Shown piece by piece: positions 54,158 through 63,291 of a stretch of DNA of 64,000 nucleotides. The notes beneath the pieces are model-generated. The model was not told the origin of the DNA and made no database searches. It saw only the letters and a program-made list of their open reading frames with translations. This DNA is from Bacteroidota bacterium (lineage in GTDB: Bacteria; Bacteroidota; Bacteroidia; Chitinophagales; Chitinophagaceae). Numbering within the stretch: position 1 is the first letter of the stretch; each line of letters starts with the position of its first letter. Location of the stretch: the NCBI GenBank assembly GCA_020161535.1, contig JAIUNW010000007.1:173990-237989 (forward strand), read 5' to 3'. A program made the translations under genes and the position numbers.

Positions 54158-56309
54158 TTCGCTGGCGGCTGTGGTTATTGGCCTGGCTTGCGCTGGGGGC
54201 GACTGGCCGGAGTATGGCAGTTCCGGTTTCACGCCCGAAGCCTTTGCCGACAGCAGTTATTCCCCTTTCTTTCTGTCGGACCAGGCTTATTATAAAATCG
54301 GTTATGATGTACCGGCCGACGATCGCTTCAAAGACGCAAACCTGCAGGAATGGTCCGCCTGGCTGAAGGGCGCTGCAGCTGATTCAGTGGTATCAAAATT
54401 GTTGTACCAAACCAGTTCTAAAAATATCGACAGTGTTTTGAAGGCCCTGCCCCTCAACGCCGGTACGCGCAATAATTCGCGTTTCAAAAACTTTATCAGT
54501 TACCTGCGCAAGGCCAAGCTCAGCGAGCGGTATGCCTCTTACAGCATCGACAATTGGTGGGACTACAGCGAGAAGAAAAGAACCATCGACACCCAAACCG
54601 CCAGCCAGATGATCACCGCCTGGAAGGCCGCGCTGCAAACGCAAAAAGATATTTTCCTGCGGCAGCGGATCATTTTCCAGTTGGTGCGTGCCAACTATTT
54701 TGCCGGCAATTACGCAGCGGCCCTGCAAGTTTTTGAAGCCAACAAAGCGCAGATGCCGAGCGACAGAATGTATTTTCGCAGCCTGGCTTATGCGGCGGGA
54801 GCCTTGTACAAACAAAAGCAATACGCCAAAGCCAATTACTATTACAGCCTGGTATTTGCCGGCTCGCCAGAACAAAGACCATCGGCGCATTTTAGTTTCC
54901 ATCCGCAAGACGAAGCCGATTGGAACAGTGCGCTGGCCCTTTGTAAAAACAACGCGGAGAAAGCCACCCTCTGGCAGATGTTGGGCATCAGTTATGGCGA
55001 CGAAATGCGATCGATCAAAGCCATCAACCAACTGGAAGCCGGCAGTGAAAAAATGGATGTGTTATTGTTGCGATGGATCAACAAGTTCGAACAAAGCGAC
55101 GATTTTTTTAGCGACCCCAACAGCTATCGCCAACGCGCATACGATACGGCGGGGCGGCAACAAATTGCGGTGATCCGCCAGATCGCGGATAATAGTCAAC
55201 CGAAAAATGCCCCGTTGTGGCAGATGGGAGCGGGCTATTTGTCGATGCTCACCGGCAATTACCAAGATGCCGACCATCGATTCAGCAAAGCAGCAAAAAT
55301 CGGATCTACCAACCCGTTGTTTACCGCGCAGTTGCGCTTGTTGACATTATCGCGCAAACTATTTGCATCCACCACCATGACAAAGGCCCTGGAACAGGAA
55401 TGTTTGCCTGACCTGCAATGGTTAATGAATATCGACAACCCCGAACAAAACGAGCCCACCGGCGCCGATTTCCGATACAGTGATCTGCGTGGCAAGATCA
55501 GGCAGGAGATCAGCGCGCGCTATAGAAAGCAAGGCGAGTTGATCAAGGCAGAATGCTTTTTTCACAGCAGCGACTATTTCGGTGATAGCCTACGCACCGA
55601 TCAGTTTCTGCAATTCCTACAAAAGCCCAGCAAAACACCATATGAACATTTCTGCGTCAGCATCAACCGGTTTAGCGCCGAAGACCTGTATGAATACAAA
55701 GCCATAGTGAGCGCGTTGAAAACCAACCTGCCGCAAGCCATCGGTTTTATGGAGAAAGCGGGCAAAGCACAGGCATTTGAATTACCGGGTAATCCGTTTA
55801 ATGCACGGATCAACGACTGCCACGATTGCGACCATGCCGCCGCACAGAAAGTCAAATACAGCAACCTGCAGTTGTTGAAGAAATTGCAGGACATGCAAAT
55901 GGCCATCGCACAGAACAAAGATGTGTACAACAATGCGCGACTCTTGGGCAATGCCTATTATAACCTCACCCATTTTGGCAATGCCCGTGCTTTTTACGAA
56001 AGCGCTGTTATGGGCGAAGGTTTTTCGCAACCGGAATACATCGATTCTGTTTTCCGGCCGATGCTGACGAATATGATACCAGCCATCAAGTACTATCAAA
56101 TCGCTTTCGGTGCCGCGACCAACAACGAACAACGCGCGCAGATGCAATACCTACTGGCCAAGTGTCAGCGCAACCAGTGGTTTATGGCAAAAAGTGAAAA
56201 CGACACCCGCGATTCTATCAACTGGGATGGCTTCAAAAATTTACGCCAATACACCGACACCAAATATTACCAGGAAGTGTTGAAGGAATGTGGCTGGTTT
56301 AGGCCATGA
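54114..56309 (+). CDS. Uncharacterised large lipoprotein with helical repeats
   Basis: 731-aa protein with a lipoprotein signal, lipobox GLAC (Cys near 26), then a mature start AGGDWPEYG. Most of the protein is alpha-helical with TPR-like pairs, such as IIFQLVRANYFAGNYAAALQ, AAGALYKQKQYAKANYYYSL and LLGNAYYNLTHFGNARAFYE. No enzymatic motif is seen. A CHDCDHA cysteine/histidine cluster near 573 may bind metal. The start at 54114 overlaps the previous gene by 44 nt, so it is probably coupled and the two may act together at the outer membrane. Not recognised further. Confidence 0.75.
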   Translation: MKKRFSKILPLLSISSLAAVVIGLACAGGDWPEYGSSGFTPEAFADSSYSPFFLSDQAYYKIGYDVPADDRFKDANLQEWSAWLKGAAADSVVSKLLYQTSSKNIDSVLKALPLNAGTRNNSRFKNFISYLRKAKLSERYASYSIDNWWDYSEKKRTIDTQTASQMITAWKAALQTQKDIFLRQRIIFQLVRANYFAGNYAAALQVFEANKAQMPSDRMYFRSLAYAAGALYKQKQYAKANYYYSLVFAGSPEQRPSAHFSFHPQDEADWNSALALCKNNAEKATLWQMLGISYGDEMRSIKAINQLEAGSEKMDVLLLRWINKFEQSDDFFSDPNSYRQRAYDTAGRQQIAVIRQIADNSQPKNAPLWQMGAGYLSMLTGNYQDADHRFSKAAKIGSTNPLFTAQLRLLTLSRKLFASTTMTKALEQECLPDLQWLMNIDNPEQNEPTGADFRYSDLRGKIRQEISARYRKQGELIKAECFFHSSDYFGDSLRTDQFLQFLQKPSKTPYEHFCVSINRFSAEDLYEYKAIVSALKTNLPQAIGFMEKAGKAQAFELPGNPFNARINDCHDCDHAAAQKVKYSNLQLLKKLQDMQMAIAQNKDVYNNARLLGNAYYNLTHFGNARAFYESAVMGEGFSQPEYIDSVFRPMLTNMIPAIKYYQIAFGAATNNEQRAQMQYLLAKCQRNQWFMAKSENDTRDSINWDGFKNLRQYTDTKYYQEVLKECGWFRP

Positions 56310-56459
56310 GTAAATGTCAGTTTAAAGGAGAAAGCTGCGCAAGGGGCATGAAAAAGGCGCCTTTCACATCAATTACCGTTTACCTGTAAAATGAATAAAA
56401 AGGAGCCTTCAACATTCTTTTCTTCAGCAGATGATACCGCTTGCACTAATAATGCCGTC

Positions 56460-56888
56460 TTAGAACGGCAGATCGTCGGTAGCATCAGCACCTACACCAG
56501 CACCCTGGCTCATCGGTTGCGATCCGCTGTTATTGTACCCACCCGATTGGTATCCACCGCTGGCATTTTCGGGACGGCTGCCGAGCAACTGCACATTCAT
56601 CACCCGAAGGGTCAATGAAGCTGCCGTGGTACCATCATTTTTGGCATAGGTGCGCACTTCAGGCGTACCCTCTACATACACCTGCGTGCCTTTTTTCAGG
56701 TAGGGCGCCACCGCCGTACGGTCGCTCCAATAAGCACATTCCACCCAGGTGGTACGCTCCTGCTGGATGCCCTGCGCGTCTTTGAAACGCTCGGTATGCG
56801 CTACGTTAAAATTCATCACTGTCCGCCCGTTCACATTGTTTGTCGTGCAATCCTTGCCCAGATTCCCGATCACTTGCAGTTTTATCAT
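56460..56888 (-). CDS. ssb: Single-stranded DNA-binding protein
   Basis: 142-aa OB-fold protein protecting ssDNA in replication and repair. Seen: MIKLQVIGNLGKDC, VMNFNVAHTERF, ERTTWVECAYW and KKGTQVYVEGTPEVRTY, then a flexible Gly/Ser/Gln-rich tail and the acidic tip DATDDLPF, the docking site for partner proteins. The ATG at 56888 fits the family start. It is divergent from mnmA across an inverted pair of heptamer repeats. Confidence 0.96.
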   Translation of the reverse strand: MIKLQVIGNLGKDCTTNNVNGRTVMNFNVAHTERFKDAQGIQQERTTWVECAYWSDRTAVAPYLKKGTQVYVEGTPEVRTYAKNDGTTAASLTLRVMNVQLLGSRPENASGGYQSGGYNNSGSQPMSQGAGVGADATDDLPF

Positions 56889-56970
56889 GTTATAAAATTT
56901 TACGTCGTTCATCCAGCAAATTACGCGCGCCGCCAACGCCAAACAACCGTTTTTTCACCCTGTGAACAAG

Positions 56971-57007
56971 TAAGGGTTTAAGGTGTAAAGTTTAAGGTGT
57001 AAGGTTG
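56971..57007 (-). repeat. Heptamer repeat, inverted copy 3
   Basis: On the minus strand this reads as CCAACCTT followed by variants of ACACCTTAAA and ACTTTA. It is the inverted partner of the copy at 57071-57106, with 63 nt between them, so the transcript or a single strand could form a long imperfect hairpin. Confidence 0.75.
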
Positions 57008-57070
57008 GATCCCCGATTACGTAATTTATTGATAACTAGCCAGTTGTGAATCTTCTACACACTCAGCGAC

Positions 57071-57106
57071 CCAACCTTAAACCTTAAACCTTAAACTTTA
57101 AACAAC
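57071..57106 (+). repeat. Heptamer repeat, copy 4
   Basis: CCAACCTT, then three CCTTAAA-type heptamers and CTTTAAA. It ends 6 nt before the mnmA promoter box. Together with 56971-57007 it brackets a 63-nt core in the ssb-mnmA spacer. Confidence 0.8.
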
Positions 57107-57112
57107 CGATCT

Positions 57113-57120
57113 TATTTTTG
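57113..57120 (+). promoter_or_regulatory. mnmA promoter -7 box, leaderless arrangement
   Basis: TATTTTTG, an exact TAnnTTTG box, ends 5 nt before the mnmA ATG. The transcript would begin at or within a base or two of the start codon, so mnmA mRNA is probably leaderless. Confidence 0.6.
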
Positions 57121-57125
57121 CAGTT

Positions 57126-58232
57126 ATGTCAACAAAGGGCAAGGTACTGGTGGCCATGAGCGGCGGGATCGATAGCACGGTCACCGCGCTGATGCTGCAT
57201 GCGCAAGGCTATGAGGTGGTAGGGATCACGATGAAGACCTGGGATTATGCCAGTTCGGGTACCAGCAAAAAGGAAACCGGTTGCTGTAACCTCGATTCTT
57301 TCAACGATGCCCGGATGGCGGCGGTGCAACATGGGTTTCCACATTTTGTGCTCGACATCCGCGATGAGTTCGGCGGATTTGTGATCGAGAATTTTGTGGA
57401 CGAATACCTGGCTGGTCGCACGCCCAATCCCTGTGTGATGTGCAATACCCATATCAAGTGGCGGGCCCTGTTGAAACGCGCCGATGCCCTCGAATGTGAT
57501 TATATCGCCACGGGTCACTACGGTATCATCAACCAGCATACCAATGGCCGATACTATGTGTCGAAGGGCGTGGATGAAACCAAAGACCAGAGTTATGTGC
57601 TTTGGGGATTGCAACAAGACCTGTTGAGCCGCACCCTGCTGCCCCTGGGCGGCTATCGCAAAACGGACATCCGCCAGATGGCGCTCGAGTTTGGGTATCC
57701 CGAACTGGCCAAAAAAGCCGAGAGCTATGAGATCTGTTTTGTGCCGGACAATGACTACCGGGGATTTCTGAAAAAGAAAGTGGAAGGTTTGGAAGAGCGT
57801 GTAGCCGGAGGCGCCTTCGTAGACAAAACGGGGCGGATATTGGGCCGGCACAAAGGCTATCCCTTCTATACCATTGGCCAGCGCAAGGGCTTGGACATCG
57901 CGCTTGGTCGACCCGTATTTGTTACCCAGATCGTTCCTGAAACCAATACCGTGGTGTTGGGGGATGAAGAAGATTTGAACCAGGCAGACATGCAGGTGGC
58001 GAAGATCAACTGGATGAAATACGATGGCATTACCGATGGCATGGAAGCGACGACCAAGATCCGGTACAAAGACAAAGGAGCACTGTCGAATCTTTATACA
58101 GCGAACGGCGGTGTGCGCGTTCGTTTTTTTGAAGACGTGAAAGGCATTGCGCCGGGACAAAGCGCGGTGTTTTACGAAGGCAATGACCTGATCGGCGGCG
58201 GCATAATTCAACGCAATAATCCAATCCTCTAA
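57126..58232 (+). CDS. mnmA: tRNA-specific 2-thiouridylase
   Basis: 368-aa enzyme that makes 2-thiouridine at tRNA wobble position 34. Seen: PP-loop SGGIDST (12-18), catalytic Cys in NPCVMCN and second Cys in YEICFVPD, with TGHYG and DQSYVLWGL between. The Ile in SGGIDS replaces the common Val. A C-terminal beta-barrel completes the usual length. The start follows a promoter box directly. Confidence 0.96.
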   Translation: MSTKGKVLVAMSGGIDSTVTALMLHAQGYEVVGITMKTWDYASSGTSKKETGCCNLDSFNDARMAAVQHGFPHFVLDIRDEFGGFVIENFVDEYLAGRTPNPCVMCNTHIKWRALLKRADALECDYIATGHYGIINQHTNGRYYVSKGVDETKDQSYVLWGLQQDLLSRTLLPLGGYRKTDIRQMALEFGYPELAKKAESYEICFVPDNDYRGFLKKKVEGLEERVAGGAFVDKTGRILGRHKGYPFYTIGQRKGLDIALGRPVFVTQIVPETNTVVLGDEEDLNQADMQVAKINWMKYDGITDGMEATTKIRYKDKGALSNLYTANGGVRVRFFEDVKGIAPGQSAVFYEGNDLIGGGIIQRNNPIL

Positions 58233-58245
58233 TCGTTACAACCAC

Positions 58246-59037
58246 ATGCATACTTTCAAGGCGGCCCTGGGTTTGATCCTGACAGCTATATTCATGAGCG
58301 GATGCGGAAAAGAAACCGCCAGCGTAACCACCGATCGACCGGCCGACTACCTAAACCTTGTTTCGGGCAAATACATCATTTACCAGCTCGATAGCCTGGT
58401 GAAATCAGCCACCAACGACACGGCATTTGAAACCCATAGCTACCAGGCGAAAGATGTGATGGATACGATTGTTCTCGACGGCACGAATCGACCCAGTTGG
58501 CGTGTGTACCGCTACCTGCGTGCGTTGAACAGTACCAATGAGGCGGACTGGACCGCCAGTGATACCTACTTAGTTACACCCACCAGTGCCAACCTCGAAG
58601 TGGTGGAAAACAACCTGCGTTACCTGAAGCTGGCAGCCCCTTTATCGACCGGCGAAACCTGGATGGGCAATCGCTACATTGCCGCCACGCCCGGCAGCGA
58701 GCTCGAGTACCTGCAAGCCTGGCAATACAGCATCACCGATATCAACAACAGCTTCGCGCCCTTCGATACCCCCATCGATAGCTGCATCACTGTTCTGCAA
58801 ACCGACGAGGGTTCAGGTTATGCCGACGACCGCAACCCGGTGAGTGTTGACCTTGATGGCTATCGCACCTACAGCATCGAGGTATATGCCAAACACATTG
58901 GCCTCGTCTACAAAAACCTCGTGTACTGGACCTTCCAAAAGCGCTCCGTCGACAATGCCGGCAACCCCAGCAACCCCTACCCCAACGGCAACAAAGAAGG
59001 CGGCGGTATCCGGTTAAGGATGATTTCGCATAATTAA
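58246..59037 (+). CDS. Uncharacterised lipoprotein
   Basis: 263-aa protein with a lipoprotein signal, lipobox MSGC (Cys at 20), followed by a mature region starting GKETASVTTD. The body is beta-rich (YLNLVSGKYIIYQLDSL, SWRVYRYLRAL, GYRTYSIEVYAKHIGLVYKNL) and resembles hypothetical secreted proteins of Chitinophagaceae. No enzymatic motif. It follows mnmA by 13 nt and may be cotranscribed. It is the last gene with chromosome-like base composition before the A/T-rich region. Confidence 0.8.
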   Translation: MHTFKAALGLILTAIFMSGCGKETASVTTDRPADYLNLVSGKYIIYQLDSLVKSATNDTAFETHSYQAKDVMDTIVLDGTNRPSWRVYRYLRALNSTNEADWTASDTYLVTPTSANLEVVENNLRYLKLAAPLSTGETWMGNRYIAATPGSELEYLQAWQYSITDINNSFAPFDTPIDSCITVLQTDEGSGYADDRNPVSVDLDGYRTYSIEVYAKHIGLVYKNLVYWTFQKRSVDNAGNPSNPYPNGNKEGGGIRLRMISHN

Positions 59038-59374
59038 TTCTCCCTCACCACAGATGGTCTTTCCTCCCTTGCCCTCCTCGGCCCACACCTCATTTTCCCC
59101 AACCAACCTCACCTGCCCATCAACTACGCCCAATCTCCGATAAAACCGGCCATTAATCAACATAGGCTGCACCCAAATGATGCACCCAACTTGTTCAGTT
59201 TAAGAATTTTCACTAACATTAGAAATGCGACGACCACTCCTTGATAAGTACGCGCAATTCGTATTGCGCGGGAAAGGGTCAAAATACTGGTTGTACGCGC
59301 CAATACAATCGTTGTACGTCACCCTAAACGACATCCTGCAAACATTTAAGCATTCATGACTTTGCCGACACTAC
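59038..59374. other. Spacer at the boundary of the accessory region
   Basis: 337-nt stretch. The first 70 nt are strikingly C/T-rich on the plus strand. At 59251-59270 there is a perfect 8-bp hairpin CGCGCAAT-TCGT-ATTGCGCG. GTTGTACG occurs twice near 59295-59320. The only open frame worth noting is at 59225-59359. No RNA gene recognised. Confidence 0.45.
59225..59359 (+). CDS. Possible small protein or gene fragment
   Basis: A 44-codon frame from ATG to TGA: basic and aromatic-rich, with RRPLLDKYAQFVLRGK and YWLYAPIQSLYVTLND. It could be a small protein or the remains of a larger gene. The perfect hairpin at 59251-59270 lies inside it. No family is recognised and no promoter is evident. Confidence 0.25.
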   Translation: MRRPLLDKYAQFVLRGKGSKYWLYAPIQSLYVTLNDILQTFKHS

Positions 59375-59460
59375 CCAACGCACCAAGTCACGCACATTTG
59401 CAAGGCACACAAAGCCGACACACAAAAGCCAACCTTGCAAAAGAGCCTGCCTTGTGCCAA
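59375..59460. repeat. 86-bp direct repeat, left copy (bracketing the restriction gene)
   Basis: Matches 63292-63377 over 86 bp with one mismatch (C at 59391 against G at 63308). Inside are paired arms TTTGCAAGG / CCTTGCAAA and an outer GCACA / TGTGC pair, so a single strand can fold into a hairpin. It lies 250 nt before the restriction-methyltransferase start. Confidence 0.95.
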
Positions 59461-59710
59461 CGCACAGCCCACTCACCCCAGCGGACGGAATTCTTTTCGG
59501 CTTCAACAAAATACATCAGCAAATAACAATGCTCAACACCATGCCCACCCACCACCCAACTGGCAGACAAAGCAACACTTCACACGACAATAAATGCTTA
59601 AATTGCCGATTATCAAAATTGACTGTAAACAATAGATGAGATTAATAACGCAAGCACCAAAAAGGACACTCAATAAAGCCTTCTTAAAGCAAAGACCTTT
59701 AAGAAGTCAA

Positions 59711-62700
59711 ATGGATTTATTCAAAACAGAACTCATTACGCTTTTAGGGCGAATAGACTCTAATGAAACAGAGGAGTTTCATAAAAACCTTGTAAGCGAC
59801 TTTCTCAAAAAAGCGATTTATCAAGACAATAACTTCATAAATACCAAAGGCAGACAAGACCTTGTAATACATAACGGCAAAGACAACAAAACCCAAGTTG
59901 GCGTAATCATTGAAGCTAAACGACCAAGCAATAAAAGCGACTGGTTCACGGCGGACAAACCAAACGGCAAAGCAATACATGAACTTGTTTTGTATTACTT
60001 ACGGGAACGCATTGAATGCAATAACATTGACATTAAATTTTTAGTTGCAACAAATATCAACGAATGGTACATTATTGAAGCAAAGTATTTTGAAAACCTT
60101 TTTTACAAGAACAAAGCACTTGTAAAACATTACGAAGAATGGAGAGACGGGAAAAAAGTAACTAAAGACACAGGTTTATTTTACAATGAAATTGCCAAGC
60201 CATTCATTGACCAACTTGATGAAGAAATCCCCTGTACTTATTTCAATATTCAGAATTATGTAAAAGTTCTTAAAAATGAGGACAAGGATGACGATAAAAA
60301 TCTTATTGCACTTCTTAAAATACTTTCACCTCAACATTTATTAAAAGTTCCATTCGGAAACGACAGTAACGAACTGGACGATAAATTTTACAAAGAATTA
60401 CTACACATCATTGGACTTGAAGAAGCAAAAGAAAATGGGAAGAATATAATTCGCCGAAAAATCGAAAATAAAAACCCAGCTTCTCTTTTGGAAATGGCTA
60501 TTAAAAAGCTACGAACAAAAGGAGTACACAAAATCGCAGATATAAAGGCATTTGGCGAAACATCAGATGACCAATACTTCAATATTGCACTTGAACTTTG
60601 CATTACATGGATAAATAGAATATTATTTTTAAAGTTGCTGGAAGGACAATTAATCAGCTATCATAAAGGTGACAGGTCGTACAAGTTTTTAAATTCAATA
60701 CTCATTCATGACTTCGACGAGTTATTTAAACTATTTCATAATGTTTTGGCTGTTAACATCAGCAGCAGAGAGGACGAAATAAAAACAAAATACAAGCTTG
60801 TTCCATACTTAAATAGTTCGCTTTTTGAAATCAGTGAATTAGAAGACTTAACTATTTGCATAGATTCTTTAGACAATTCAGAAACTCTCGATTTCAACAG
60901 CACAAGTATTCTGAAGGAACAAAAAAGGAAAAGTGATAAACTAAAAACGCTTGACTATTTATTTCTGTTTTTAGATTCATACGACTTTGCCAGCGAAGGT
61001 TCAGAAAACATACAAGAAGATAATAAGCCATTAATTAATGCCTCAGTATTAGGAAAGGTTTTTGAAAAAATTAATGGCTACAAGGATGGCTCAATTTATA
61101 CGCCTGGCTTTATTACAATGTACATGTGTCGTCAATCTATCCGTTTGGCAGTTATACAGAAGTTTAACGAAGCAAAAAATTGGAACATCAAAAGTTTTGA
61201 AGAACTCTATAATAAAATCGATGACATTAAAGAGGCTAACAAAATTGTCAACGATATTAAGATTTGCGACCCTGCCGTAGGTTCTGGGCATTTTTTAGTT
61301 TCGGCTCTTAATGAAATCATAGCCATCAAAAGCGAACTGAAAATGCTATTGGATACAAAAGGAAAAAGACTAAAAGAATATACAGTAGAAGTAGAAAATG
61401 ACGAACTCTATGTAACCGATGAAGAGGGTGAAATATTTGATTACAAACCCCAAAACAAAGAAAGCCAGCGTATTCAAGAAACATTGTTTTTAGAAAAGCA
61501 AACAATTATTGAGAACTGCTTATTCGGTGTTGACATTAATCCCAATTCAGTAAAAATTTGCAGGCTTCGGTTGTGGATTGAACTTTTAAAAAATGCTTAC
61601 TACAAAGAAGATAGCAATTATACTGAACTTGAAACGCTGCCTAATATTGACATCAATATTAAATGTGGTAATAGTTTATTGAGTCGCTTTGCCTTAGATT
61701 CAGATTTAAGTAAAGCTTTAAAGAGTATTAAATACAACATCGAATCTTACCGTGGTTTTGTTGCAGACTATAAAAATGAAAAAAATAGAGATGTAAAAAA
61801 AGGGTTGCAAAAAATCATTGACAGTATCAAAAGCGATTTCAGAACTGAAATAAGTAAGAATGACCCTAAGCAAGTAAAATTAAAGAACCTAAGCGGCGAC
61901 CTTTATAATCTTCTTAATCAGGGCAAGCTATTTGAGTTAGACAGCAAACAGAAAAAAACTCAAAAGGAAAAACAGCAAAAACTGGAAGCAGACATCACAA
62001 AACTTTCAAAAGAAATTGATGAAATAAAAACAAATGCAATTTATAAATCGGCATTTGAATGGAGGTTTGAATTCCCAGAAGTTTTGAATAATACAGGAGA
62101 CTTTGAAGGCTTCGACTTGTTAATTGGAAATCCACCATACATAAGTGCTATGGACTTAAAGAAATCTTTGCCTGAACTTACTTACAGGCAAATGAAATCC
62201 GATTATCAAACTGCAAAAGGAACGGTTGATTTATTTATATACTTTTTTGAAAGAGGGCTTAACCTTATTAAAAAGGGTTCACCGCTCTCTTACATAACAC
62301 CAAATAGATACTTATCAGCCAGCTATGGTGAAGCGTTAAGAGAATTTTTATTTAAGCAATCGCAGATAATTGAAATTGTTGACTATTCTCACGTTAGAGT
62401 TTTTAAAGAAGCCAGCACTTATCCAATCGTTACGACACTTAATAAGACAGAAACTTCCGAAAACATTTACAAAATATCAATAGGAAAATACAATGACTCA
62501 ACCGATACCTTAGATTTTAAATCGGTAACATCAGAAAAATTAAATTTTCTTGAGGGCTATATTTGGGGTTACCTACTAAATGAAAAAATAGCTATTACAG
62601 AAAAAATAATCAATCAATCAGTTTCAATAACAGAGTGTGCTAAAATAAATGCTACATCAACCGCATCCGAGGCAGACGATTATCATAAACTTATAAATGA

Positions 62701-63289
62701 AAAGGCTGGTTACAAACTTATCAATACTGGCACAATTGACAGATATGAAAGTCTTTGGGGGAAAACTGAATTAACGGACAAGGGAGCAAAGTATCTGAAA
62801 CCTTACCTTACGAAAAACACTGGTGAGATAAGTGAAAACAGAAATAACCTTTACAGTTCACCTAAAATAATACTTGCGAAAATTGCAATAAGAACGGAAG
62901 CTTTTTTTGATTCAATTGGTGAGTATGCTTCTATTAATACAAACTGCTTTCATTCCTTTAGTCCAGATTTTGATGCTAAGTATATTCTTGCATGGCTTAA
63001 CAGTAAACTTTTTCAATTTACTTTCGACTGCTTTTTTGAAGGTTTAAAAATGCAAGGTGGATATTTACTTTATAGTGCCCCCAATGTATCAAAAATGTAC
63101 ATCAAGGAACTTAATAAAAAGCAACAGCAGCCTTTTATATTATTGGTGGACAAGATTTTAACTGCAAAGAAGAAAGGTGACGAAACGGAAACTATCGAGG
63201 CAGAACTTGATGAACTATTTTATAAATTGTTTGATTTATCAAAACAAGAGCGGTTAACAATTGAAAATAGTTTGGCAAAGACCAATTGA
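59711..63289 (+). CDS. Type IIG-like restriction-methyltransferase (Eco57I-type)
   Basis: 1192-aa single-chain enzyme. N-terminal nuclease domain with a PD-(D/E)XK pattern: D50 in RQDLVIHNG and E68-x-K70 in VIIEAKRPSN. A long helical linker follows. The N6-adenine methyltransferase has SAM motif DPAVGSGHFL (520-529), FGVDINPNSV, and catalytic NPPY (807-810). The C-terminal 300 residues would be the target-recognition part (TNTGTIDRYES, ASINTNCFHSF, LKMQGGYLLYSAPNVSK). Base use is clearly more A/T-rich than the genes to its left, suggesting acquisition. The ATG at 59711 (MDLFKTELI) is preferred; an in-frame ATG lies at 59636. It is bracketed by 86-bp direct repeats; the right copy begins 3 nt after the stop. 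Recognition site unknown. Confidence 0.88.
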   Translation: MDLFKTELITLLGRIDSNETEEFHKNLVSDFLKKAIYQDNNFINTKGRQDLVIHNGKDNKTQVGVIIEAKRPSNKSDWFTADKPNGKAIHELVLYYLRERIECNNIDIKFLVATNINEWYIIEAKYFENLFYKNKALVKHYEEWRDGKKVTKDTGLFYNEIAKPFIDQLDEEIPCTYFNIQNYVKVLKNEDKDDDKNLIALLKILSPQHLLKVPFGNDSNELDDKFYKELLHIIGLEEAKENGKNIIRRKIENKNPASLLEMAIKKLRTKGVHKIADIKAFGETSDDQYFNIALELCITWINRILFLKLLEGQLISYHKGDRSYKFLNSILIHDFDELFKLFHNVLAVNISSREDEIKTKYKLVPYLNSSLFEISELEDLTICIDSLDNSETLDFNSTSILKEQKRKSDKLKTLDYLFLFLDSYDFASEGSENIQEDNKPLINASVLGKVFEKINGYKDGSIYTPGFITMYMCRQSIRLAVIQKFNEAKNWNIKSFEELYNKIDDIKEANKIVNDIKICDPAVGSGHFLVSALNEIIAIKSELKMLLDTKGKRLKEYTVEVENDELYVTDEEGEIFDYKPQNKESQRIQETLFLEKQTIIENCLFGVDINPNSVKICRLRLWIELLKNAYYKEDSNYTELETLPNIDINIKCGNSLLSRFALDSDLSKALKSIKYNIESYRGFVADYKNEKNRDVKKGLQKIIDSIKSDFRTEISKNDPKQVKLKNLSGDLYNLLNQGKLFELDSKQKKTQKEKQQKLEADITKLSKEIDEIKTNAIYKSAFEWRFEFPEVLNNTGDFEGFDLLIGNPPYISAMDLKKSLPELTYRQMKSDYQTAKGTVDLFIYFFERGLNLIKKGSPLSYITPNRYLSASYGEALREFLFKQSQIIEIVDYSHVRVFKEASTYPIVTTLNKTETSENIYKISIGKYNDSTDTLDFKSVTSEKLNFLEGYIWGYLLNEKIAITEKIINQSVSITECAKINATSTASEADDYHKLINEKAGYKLINTGTIDRYESLWGKTELTDKGAKYLKPYLTKNTGEISENRNNLYSSPKIILAKIAIRTEAFFDSIGEYASINTNCFHSFSPDFDAKYILAWLNSKLFQFTFDCFFEGLKMQGGYLLYSAPNVSKMYIKELNKKQQQPFILLVDKILTAKKKGDETETIEAELDELFYKLFDLSKQERLTIENSLAKTN

Positions 63290-63291
63290 TG

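Noticed and set aside
56351..56366. AAAGGCGCCTTT palindrome after the TPR-like lipoprotein gene
   Set aside because: A 12-bp palindrome without loop or T run; could be chance and not clearly a terminator.
43763..57106. Heptamer and short tandem repeats considered as CRISPR arrays
   Set aside because: There are no regular unique spacers between repeats and no cas genes in the window.
57129..58211. 360-codon open frame on the minus strand
   Set aside because: It lies fully inside mnmA in antisense and shows no protein-family features; a shadow of the coding strand.
59000..59200. Open reading frame of about 60 codons on the G-rich minus strand of the spacer
   Set aside because: It reads smoothly, but a G-rich strand has few stop codons by chance; it overlaps the lipoprotein 3' end and has no recognisable family.
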